Below are positions 1 through 5,358 of a DNA stretch of 5,733 nt, one piece after another. Under the pieces are notes generated by a model. The model ran no database searches. It was not told the DNA's origin and saw only the letters and a program-made list of their open reading frames with translations. The position numbers and the translations under genes were made by a program. This DNA comes from Conexibacter sp. (lineage in GTDB: Bacteria > Actinomycetota > Thermoleophilia > Solirubrobacterales > Solirubrobacteraceae): the NCBI GenBank assembly GCA_025964055.1, contig JAOPZP010000165.1, forward strand, positions 1 to 5,733, given 5' to 3'. How positions within the stretch are numbered: position 1 is the first letter of the stretch; the number at the start of each line of letters is the position of its first letter.

Positions 1-252
1 GAGGACGAGCCCCATCCACTGGCGGGGCGGCTCGGGCAGGTCGACCGCGGCTATGCCGACGTCGAGCATCGCGCCACGCTGGAGAAGCTGATGCGCTGCC
101 TCACCCGGCGCGAGCGCGAGATCGTCCAGCTCCGCCTGCAGGAGGACCTGACGCAGCACGAGATCGGCCAGCGCCTCGGCCTGTCGCAGATGCACGTGTC
201 GCGCGTGCTGCGCGCGAGCCTGGCCAAGCTGCGCGAGGCCGCCGCGGGCTGA
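1..252 (+). CDS. RNA polymerase sigma factor, SigB/SigF/SigG type, C-terminal part (5' end outside window)
   Basis: The last 83 residues of a sigma-70 family protein are visible, ending at a TGA at 250-252. The stretch LTRREREIVQLRLQEDLTQ followed by EIGQRLGLSQMHVSRVLR is sigma region 4.2: a helix-turn-helix that contacts the -35 element. The SQMHVSR recognition helix is typical of the SigB/SigF/SigG stress and sporulation group. The preceding acidic segment (residues about 1-30 of the visible part, with DRGYADVEHRA) matches the linker between regions 3 and 4 in that group. In the family, such factors are usually held inactive by anti-sigma kinases of the RsbW type; no such partner lies in this window. 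The CheB-like gene starts about 30-60 bases downstream on the same strand, so the two may be co-transcribed. The family call is firm; which paralogue this is cannot be told from the C-terminus alone. Confidence 0.93.
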   Translation, partial: EDEPHPLAGRLGQVDRGYADVEHRATLEKLMRCLTRREREIVQLRLQEDLTQHEIGQRLGLSQMHVSRVLRASLAKLREAAAG

Positions 253-283
253 GGAGTCGTCGGCAGCCGGAGCCGCTCGCCCG

Positions 284-955
284 GTGCCTCCCCAGCGTAG
301 GGTGGCTCGGGTGGAGGCCGAGACGCCGCCCCCCGTCGCGCCTGGCGCGCAGGCCGCCTTCCCGGTGGTGGCCCTCGTGGCGTCGGCCGGTGGCCTGGAC
401 GCGGTGTCGCGCGTGCTCGGCCGCCTCCCCGGAGACCTGCCTGCGGCCATCGTCGTGCTGATCCACCAGTCGCCGGACCGGGTCAGCGCGATCGCCGAGA
501 TCCTCGCCAGGCGCTGCGCGATGCCGGTCGCTGCGGCCGAGCATGGCAGCCGGCTGCGCCCGGCCACCGTGATCGTCGCGCCCCCGGGCCGGCACCTGCT
601 CATCGGCCCGGGGCCCGCCGTGGGGCTGATCGCGTCGGGTGCCGTGCCGCCGAGCCGGCCGTCGGCCGACCTGCTGCTCGCCACGCTGGCCACGGCCGTG
701 GGGGCCCACGCCATCGCCGTCGTCCTGTCGGGCGGCGGGCACGACGGCGCCACCGGCGCCACCGCCGTCCACCGCTACGGCGGCACGGTGCTCGCCAGCG
801 ACGCCGCCTCGTCGGAGTCGTTCTCGATGCCGTTGGCGGCCATCGAGCGCGACCACGCCGTCGATCACGTCGTCGCCCTCGACGCGATCGCCGGGCTCCT
901 CCAGGAGCTCGTGGCCGCCCGGCAGCACGGCGATCGGCCTCACTCACCAACCTGA
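284..955 (+). CDS. Stand-alone CheB-type protein-glutamate methylesterase domain
   Basis: A 223-residue protein consisting only of the CheB catalytic domain, without the N-terminal response-regulator receiver domain of classical CheB. The esterase triad is visible as Ser34 (in VASAGG), His61 (in VLIHQSPD) and Asp154 (in LSGGGHDGATG, equivalent to LTGMGxDGAxG). Spacings of 27 and 93 residues fit the family. RPSADLLL at 125-132 is another conserved block. In chemotaxis this domain hydrolyses glutamyl methyl esters on receptors. No CheR, CheA or receptor gene is present here, and lone CheB domains in soil actinobacteria often sit near stress-signalling genes, so the substrate is unknown. The start is uncertain: GTG at 284 has GGAG at 269-272 (11-base spacer), while GTG at 311 has a closer AGGGTGG at 299-305. 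The domain itself begins after residue 26, so either start leaves it intact. Confidence 0.9.
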   Translation: MPPQRRVARVEAETPPPVAPGAQAAFPVVALVASAGGLDAVSRVLGRLPGDLPAAIVVLIHQSPDRVSAIAEILARRCAMPVAAAEHGSRLRPATVIVAPPGRHLLIGPGPAVGLIASGAVPPSRPSADLLLATLATAVGAHAIAVVLSGGGHDGATGATAVHRYGGTVLASDAASSESFSMPLAAIERDHAVDHVVALDAIAGLLQELVAARQHGDRPHSPT

Positions 956-1009
956 CGCGGTGAGCCGGCGTGCGAGTGACGCGTCCGGCGGCGGGGAAGC
1001 TCACGGGCG

Positions 1010-1444
1010 ATGCCGGCATACGGGGAGTGCCACGCCGTCGAGATCCAAGCACCGCGCGAGCGCTGCTACGCCGCCCTGCTCGACGCCGAGCAGCTGCCCC
1101 GGTGGCAGCGGGCCCTGCGCAGCGCCCGCGTGCTGGAGCGCGACGAGCAGGGCCGCCCGGCCGTCCTGGAGTACGAGGTCGACGCGCGGATCAAGATCGT
1201 GCGCTACCGGATCCGCCAGCGCTACTTCCCGCCCGACCGCATCGCCAGCGAGTACCTCGGCGGGGACTTCCGGGACTTCGGCGGCGAATGGCGCTTCGAG
1301 GCGCTGGGCGAGGATCGCACGCGCGTGGAGCTGGACCTCGCCATCGACCCGGGCCGGCTCGTGCCCGGCCCCGTCCGCTCGCTGATCGCCGACGCCGTGA
1401 TGCGCCGGGCGCTGGGTGACCTCAAGGCCCACCTGGAGGCCTGA
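1010..1444 (+). CDS. SRPBCC (START/polyketide cyclase-like) family protein
   Basis: A 144-residue cytoplasmic protein with the pattern of the SRPBCC helix-grip fold: an N-terminal strand (HAVEIQAP), a short helix with RCYAALLDAEQLPRWQ, a run of alternating-hydrophobic strands through EYEVDARIKIVRYRIRQRY (positions 54-72) and GEWRFEAL, and a long C-terminal helix (about 121-143) that closes the ligand pocket. The phrase pattern 'dae.lprWq..l..a.vler' near residues 25-45 is typical of polyketide cyclase/dehydrase and COQ10-type members. These proteins bind hydrophobic ligands; the ligand here cannot be inferred. The ATG at 1010 is preceded by GGGGAA at 993-998, a slightly distant ribosome binding site. 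It lies 54 bases after the CheB-like gene on the same strand and may be the last gene of that transcript. Confidence 0.85.
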   Translation: MPAYGECHAVEIQAPRERCYAALLDAEQLPRWQRALRSARVLERDEQGRPAVLEYEVDARIKIVRYRIRQRYFPPDRIASEYLGGDFRDFGGEWRFEALGEDRTRVELDLAIDPGRLVPGPVRSLIADAVMRRALGDLKAHLEA

Positions 1445-1471
1445 GCCGACCGGCGGCGCGGCTCGGTGTTT
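1441..1471 (+). terminator. Possible intrinsic terminator after the SRPBCC gene
   Basis: CTGAGCCG at 1441-1448 pairs with CGGCTCGG at 1459-1466 (eight pairs, one of them G-T) around a ten-base loop, followed directly by TGTTT at 1467-1471. The stem includes the stop codon of the upstream gene. The T tract is short, as is usual in very GC-rich genomes, so this is a reasonable but unproven terminator. Confidence 0.45.
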
Positions 1472-1535
1472 GCCGCACCCCGCACGGCGGTGAGCCCGCA
1501 GGGGCCCTCGAATCCGGATGCGCGCCGAGCTCGTC

Positions 1536-1616
1536 TCAGGGCTTGACCTGCGGGTCATACGACGCCTGACGGGTCGTGGGGACCACGCCGAAGATGAGCA
1601 ACAGGGAGAACGCCAT
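1536..1616 (-). CDS. Candidate small hydrophobic peptide or C-terminal gene remnant
   Basis: A minus-strand frame from ATG at 1616 to TGA at 1536 encodes 26 residues: a hydrophobic stretch (MAFSLLLIFGVVP) followed by a polar tail ending in YDPQVKP. By my hand count, G/C content by codon position is about 58% first, 38% second and 92% third. That is the order expected of real high-GC coding sequence on this strand, with the low second position of a membrane segment; read on the plus strand, the order of the first two positions would be reversed. There is no clear ribosome binding site before the ATG, and the frame stays open far upstream into the antisense of the M20 gene. It may therefore be a short peptide, the tail of a decayed gene, or chance. 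I recognise no family. Confidence 0.22.
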   Translation of the reverse strand: MAFSLLLIFGVVPTTRQASYDPQVKP

Positions 1617-1697
1617 GGGCACGGGATTGCCGTTGACGCGCGCCGGGATGCCCGGCCTGCGACACGCGTCCGCCGCCGGACGCACCGGTGTCGGCAC

Positions 1698-1701
1698 GGA
1701 G
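1698..1701 (+). promoter_or_regulatory. Ribosome binding site fixing the M20 peptidase start
   Basis: GGAG lies five bases before the ATG at 1707. This supports that start over an in-frame ATG at 1518, whose 63-residue extension is rich in Arg and His and resembles no part of the M20 family. Confidence 0.65.
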
Positions 1702-1706
1702 CGGTC

Positions 1707-3083
1707 ATGAGCGCCGCCGGTCCCCTGCGCGACGAGGTCGCGGGCCTGTTGCGCCGGCTGATCAGCTGCGACACCTCCAACCCGCCCGGGCGGGAGGCCC
1801 AGGCCGCCGCGGTCCTGGAGGAGCACCTGCGGCCGGCCGGCCTGGAGTGCCGTCGCATCTCCACCGACCCCGACCGCCCCAACCTGCTCGTCCGCCTGCC
1901 CGGCGCCGGAGCCGGACCGTCGCTCGGCTTCCTCGGCCACCTGGACGTGGTCGCGACCCGCCGTGAGGACTGGGCGGTCGAGCCGTTCGCCGGCATCGAG
2001 CGCGACGGGGCGATCTGGGGGCGCGGCGCCGTCGACATGAAGTGCCAGGTGGCCGCGAGCGCCGTGGCGCTGGCCACGCTCGCCCGCGAGGGCTTCCGGC
2101 CCGCGGGCGACCTGATGCTCCTGCTCATGGCCGACGAGGAGGTCGGCGACGCGGGCGTGGGCTCGACCTACTTCGTCGAGGCCCTGCCCGACCTCTGCCC
2201 GGACTTCATCGTCGGCGAGGGCTCCGGCGAGCGCCTCCCCACGCCCGACGGCCCGGTCTACCTCCTGGACTGCGGCGTCAAGGCGTCGGCGAGCGCCACG
2301 CTCACGGTGCGCGGCCGGGCCGGCGACGCCTCGCTCGGCCAGGCCGGCCATGACGCCCTCGCCGAGCTCGGGCGGCTCCTGACACGATTGCGCGAACACC
2401 GCTCACCGGTGCGCATCCACGAGGCGATCGGCCCCGTCCTCGACGCGCTCGGCGGCGCGGGCACCGACGAGCAGCGCTTGGCCCGTGCGCGCGCCGCCGA
2501 CCCGGCGCTCGACCGCCTCCTCGGCGCCCTCACGCGCTCGATCATCCACGCCACGATCGTCGACGTGCCGGCACCGCAGAACGCCATCCCCGATCGGGCC
2601 GTCGCCACGCTGTCGTGCATCCTGGTGCCGGGCACCACGGAGGAGGAGCTCGAGCAGGAGCTGCGCACCGCGCTCGGCGACGGACCCTACGACCTGGAGA
2701 TCGTCCCGCCCAAGGGCGGCCTCATCTCGAGCGCCGACACGCCGCTGCGCGCGGCGATCGAGGCGTTCCTGGCCGAGCACGACCCCGAGGCCCGCCTGCT
2801 GCCGGCGCTCGGCTACGGGTTCAGCGACTGCGACGTCATGCGCGAGAAGTACGGGTCGGTCGCGTACGGGTTCATCCCGTTCCGGCACGGCGACCCGATG
2901 GTGAACCTGGAGACCAAGCACGGCGCCGACGAGCGGGTGCTGGTCGACGACCTCGTGTTCCAGACGCAGGCGGCGCTGTCGGTCGCCCGCGCGATCGGTC
3001 GGCTGACCACGCGCAGCTCGGCGAGCGTCTCGTCGGCGGCGCCCTCGACCATCACGCCCGCCGCGGCGAGCCCCTCCAGGTAG
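1707..3083 (+). CDS. M20 family zinc metallopeptidase (ArgE/DapE/carboxypeptidase type) with altered dimer-domain motif and run-on tail
   Basis: A 458-residue protein. From this start the M20 catalytic features are all visible: GHLD (His78, Asp80), GAVDMK (Asp110, the bridging metal ligand), ADEEVGD (Glu144 as general base, Glu145 as ligand), GEGSGE (Glu171) and KHGADERV (His405). Family members hydrolyse amide bonds of peptides or N-acylated amino acids using two zinc ions; the substrate here is not evident. There is no signal peptide, so it is probably cytoplasmic. The inserted dimerisation domain spans about 190-310. There the family block G-H-A-S-x-P-x-x-G-D-N-A reads GDASLGQAGHDA, so the usual His is Asp207 and the usual Asp is His215. 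The family-like part ends near residue 431; the Ser/Ala/Pro-rich last 25 residues or so are antisense to the decarboxylase C-terminus and look like run-on. Its ATG follows GGAG by five bases. Confidence 0.9.
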   Translation: MSAAGPLRDEVAGLLRRLISCDTSNPPGREAQAAAVLEEHLRPAGLECRRISTDPDRPNLLVRLPGAGAGPSLGFLGHLDVVATRREDWAVEPFAGIERDGAIWGRGAVDMKCQVAASAVALATLAREGFRPAGDLMLLLMADEEVGDAGVGSTYFVEALPDLCPDFIVGEGSGERLPTPDGPVYLLDCGVKASASATLTVRGRAGDASLGQAGHDALAELGRLLTRLREHRSPVRIHEAIGPVLDALGGAGTDEQRLARARAADPALDRLLGALTRSIIHATIVDVPAPQNAIPDRAVATLSCILVPGTTEEELEQELRTALGDGPYDLEIVPPKGGLISSADTPLRAAIEAFLAEHDPEARLLPALGYGFSDCDVMREKYGSVAYGFIPFRHGDPMVNLETKHGADERVLVDDLVFQTQAALSVARAIGRLTTRSSASVSSAAPSTITPAAASPSR

Positions 3084-4026
3084 TCGACCACCGTCTGCGT
3101 GAGCCGCTCGCCCGGCGCCGTGATCGGGATGCCCGGCGGGTAGGGGCAGATCATCTCGGCGCTGATGGCCCGGAGCGCGTCGATCAGCCGCTGCACGTTG
3201 GCCGCGCTGTCGGCGTAGGTGATCAGCACCATGACGCGCCGGTGGTCGGCGAGCTCGACGTGGATGCGCCGGTGCCGGCGTAGCCAGTCGGCCGCCGCGA
3301 ACCCGGTCAGCCCGAGCCCGACGACGTCGACGGTCACATGCGTGGGATCGAACGCGAACGCTCCCGCCCACCGGTCACCTCCTCGCCCAGCAGGTCGAGT
3401 CCCGGCATGGCGTCGATCGCCTCGCGCAGCTGCAACGCATGGTCGATCGCGCGGCCCAGCAGCGCCTCGCCATCGCGCTGGAACTGGCGCCGCGCGGCGT
3501 CGATGGAGGACAACAGGAGCGCCGATGCGCTGGTCGACTGCTCCAGCTCGGGATCGACGTAGACGGGCCGCGCGCCGTTGAGCACGAGGGCCGAGAACGC
3601 CGACTTGTGGCCGTTGCGGGCCATGACGATCGTCTCGCCCGGCGTGACGGCGGCCATCATCGCGACGTGGACGTTCTCCGTGCTGCCGTTGGTGGAGAAC
3701 AGCGTCTGGTCGGCGCCCACCGCCTGGGCGAACAGCTCCATGGCGGTGGGCTCGACCTGCCAGGACTGATGGCGGGTGTCGACGCCGTTGTTCATGCCCG
3801 GGTCGGCCCGGAACGCCTGCTCGCCCGTCCACGCTGCTGCCTCGGGGACGACGTCGCCCGTGCCGGCGCGGTGCGCGGAGATGCCGAACGCCAGATCGCC
3901 GCGGGCGTGGAAGTCCCGGATCGCATCGCCGATCGGCGCAGCGTCGGGCTCGGACCGCGCCGGCCCGCGCTCGGCCTCGGCTTCGGTCTTCTTGATGTTC
4001 TTCTCGCGCGCGGCGTCGACGTCCAT
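2813..4026 (-). pseudogene. Orn/Lys/Arg decarboxylase-like (fold-type I PLP) gene with internal deletion, frameshift and run-on end
   Basis: From ATG at 4026 the minus strand encodes a family N-terminal part: FGISAHRAGTGD, a block with NNGVDTRHQSWQVEP, STNGSTENVHVAMM and ARNGHKSAFS, up to GARPVYVDP. At about 3545-3552 the reading jumps directly to ELEQSTSASALLLSS. Intact relatives of about 480 residues have roughly 100-120 residues between these blocks, including the DEAW segment and the S-x-H-K lysine that binds PLP. All of that is missing, in frame. At about 3368-3375, after GEEVTG, homology moves to another frame and continues as AGAFAFDPTHVTVD, then GLTGFAAADWL and HVELADHRRVM. One lost base explains it. 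Family similarity ends near 2996 (LAELRVVSRP), but the frame stays open for 60 more residues to 2813, antisense to the M20 gene. Without the lysine it should not act as a PLP decarboxylase. GGAGA lies about 12 bases before the chosen ATG; a GTG at 4146 is a longer alternative. Assembly error is possible. Confidence 0.85.
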
Positions 4027-4226
4027 GGCCGTGAGGGTCTCCGCTGACTCCCTCCGACCATGCATGCGTGCGCGGCGCGCCACGGCGGGTAGCTCGACGG
4101 CACGAGCTCGCAGCACTCCCATGGGGGTGCCGGCGAGCGCGGGCACACCACGGAGAAGGGCTTGCCGAGCTCCCTCGTCGGCCAGTCACCGCGGTCTCCT
4201 CGAACCACAGACCGAAGGACGACTCC
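4027..4226. other. Divergent intergenic region between decarboxylase remnant and ligase gene
   Basis: This 200-base gap must hold the promoters of both flanking genes if they are expressed. I see no convincing -35/-10 pair or operator. A minus-strand frame from about 4194 to 4060 shows very high third-position G/C (roughly nine in ten codons by hand count) and five cysteines (including PPWECCELVP). It has no start with a ribosome binding site and no family resemblance. Confidence 0.4.
4215..4219 (+). promoter_or_regulatory. Ribosome binding site fixing the ligase start
   Basis: AAGGA lies seven bases before the GTG at 4227. This start places the conserved VGVEEEL block at residues 24-30, as in the family. 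An in-frame ATG at 4068 would add 53 residues with no family resemblance. Confidence 0.6.
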
Positions 4227-5339
4227 GTGTCGCTGCACCTCGTCGCACCCCTGCCCTCGCTGCCCCACCGCTTCGGCCGCCGCCCCGCCTTCCGCGTCGG
4301 GGTCGAGGAGGAGCTGTTCCTCGTCGACGCCGACGGGCATCAGCCGGCCTTCTGCTCCGACGAGGTGCTCCGGCTCGCCCCGCAGGTGGCCGACGGCGAG
4401 ATCCTCGGCGAGCTGCAGGACGGGACGGTCGAGCTGGCGACGCCCGTCTGCCGCACGGCCGCCGACGCCGCCGACCGCCTGCGCCGCCTGCGCGCGACGG
4501 CGCTCTCGGGGCATCCGTCCCGCCTGCTGGGCGCAGGGCTTCATCCCACCGCCCCGTTCGGTGCGGTGCGCTTCCGCGCCGGCGCGCACTACGAGGCGAT
4601 CGCCGAGACCACCGGCGGCAGCCTGCGCCAGTCGGCCTACTGCGGGGTGCACGTCCACGTCGGCATGCCCGATCCCGAGACGGCGATCGCCGCGTACAAC
4701 GGGATGCGCAAGTGGGTCCCCGTCCTCCACGCGCTCGGCGCCAACTCGCCCTACTGGCACGGCGAGGACAGCGGCATGGCCAGCGCCCGCGCCCTCCGGT
4801 GCCACGGTGTCCCACGCACCGGCCTGCCCCGCGCCTTCGACGGCTGGGAGGACTACAGCGCGTCGATGCGCACGCTGATCGACGGGTTCGGCCTCGACGG
4901 GCCGGAGTCGCTGTGGTGGGACGTGCGGCCGCATCCGGCGCTCGGCACGCTGGAGGTCCGCGTCGCCGACGCGCAGTCCGACCCTGACGACCTCGAGGCG
5001 ATCGTCGCCCTGATCCATTGCCTCGTCTACCACGAGGCGCTCACCCAGGACGCCGCGCACGCGCCCAAGGAGCTGCTCGACGAATCGTGCTTCCAGGCCG
5101 CGCGGCAGGGCCTGCACGCCCGTATCTCGATGGACGGCACGCCGCGTCACGTCCAGGACGTCGCGGCCACCGCGCTGGAGCTCGCCGGCGGCTACGCCCG
5201 GCGGCTCGGCTGCGCCCCGTCGCTGCCGAAGGTGGAGACGCTGCTGCGCCGCGGCAACGGCGCCGACCGCCAGCGCCGGGCGTTCCGCCGCGGGGGCATG
5301 CCGGCGGTCCTGCGCCAGCTCGTGGACGAGACCGCCTGA
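4227..5339 (+). CDS. YbdK-type carboxylate-amine ligase (glutamate-cysteine ligase 2, GCS2 family)
   Basis: A 370-residue protein, close to the roughly 370 residues usual for this family, with its conserved blocks in order: VGVEEELFLVD (24-34), GELQDGTVELATPVC (61-75), GLHPTAPFG (104-112), CGVHVHVGMPDP (139-150), GANSPYWHGEDSG (171-183), PRTGLPRAFDGWEDY (196-210), WWDVRPHPALGTLEVRVAD (230-248) and FQAARQGLHARI (289-300). The family joins a carboxylate to an amine using ATP; E. coli YbdK has weak gamma-glutamylcysteine synthetase activity, and the true substrates of most members are unknown. The Glu residues of VEEE and the HVHVG histidines are probable metal/ATP-binding positions by family analogy. 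No glutathione synthetase or mycothiol gene is nearby to suggest a thiol pathway. The gene is divergent from the decarboxylase remnant and convergent with the DUF2294 gene. It appears intact. Confidence 0.93.
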   Translation: MSLHLVAPLPSLPHRFGRRPAFRVGVEEELFLVDADGHQPAFCSDEVLRLAPQVADGEILGELQDGTVELATPVCRTAADAADRLRRLRATALSGHPSRLLGAGLHPTAPFGAVRFRAGAHYEAIAETTGGSLRQSAYCGVHVHVGMPDPETAIAAYNGMRKWVPVLHALGANSPYWHGEDSGMASARALRCHGVPRTGLPRAFDGWEDYSASMRTLIDGFGLDGPESLWWDVRPHPALGTLEVRVADAQSDPDDLEAIVALIHCLVYHEALTQDAAHAPKELLDESCFQAARQGLHARISMDGTPRHVQDVAATALELAGGYARRLGCAPSLPKVETLLRRGNGADRQRRAFRRGGMPAVLRQLVDETA

Positions 5340-5356
5340 GCCGGCGCACCGCCGGC
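5340..5356. terminator. Possible bidirectional terminator hairpin between convergent genes
   Basis: GCCGGC at 5340-5345 and GCCGGC at 5351-5356 can pair across a five-base loop, filling most of the 19 bases between the two stop codons. There is no T tract on either strand. Because GCCGGC is self-complementary and common in GC-rich DNA, the support is weak. Confidence 0.3.
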
Positions 5357-5358
5357 CG

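Noticed and set aside
1543..1560. TTGACC as a -35 promoter element before the M20 gene
   Set aside because: No acceptable -10 element lies 16-19 bases downstream.
1518..1706. 63-residue N-terminal extension of the M20 peptidase
   Set aside because: Arg/His-rich, unlike M20 N-termini, and the ATG at 1707 has a well-placed GGAG and starts directly at the family domain.
1001..2128. Long minus-strand open frame antisense to the SRPBCC and M20 genes
   Set aside because: Arg/Ser/Pro-rich translation with no family resemblance; it mirrors well-supported plus-strand genes, a common effect in GC-rich DNA.
2403..3371. Minus-strand open frame overlapping the decarboxylase and M20 genes
   Set aside because: It is in the wrong frame for the decarboxylase blocks; its Arg/Ala/Gly-rich translation shows no motif.
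3578..3769. 63-residue plus-strand frame with hydrophobic stretches
   Set aside because: Exact antisense of the conserved STNGSTENVHVAMM/ARNGHKSAFS region of the decarboxylase, so its apparent pattern is a mirror of that gene.
3776..4987. Long plus-strand open frame across the decarboxylase 5' part and the ligase
   Set aside because: Shifted frame relative to the ligase and antisense to the decarboxylase; low-complexity Arg/Ala/Pro content.
3792..5150. Long minus-strand open frame antisense to the ligase
   Set aside because: The plus-strand ligase has all its family blocks in order; the antisense translation has none.
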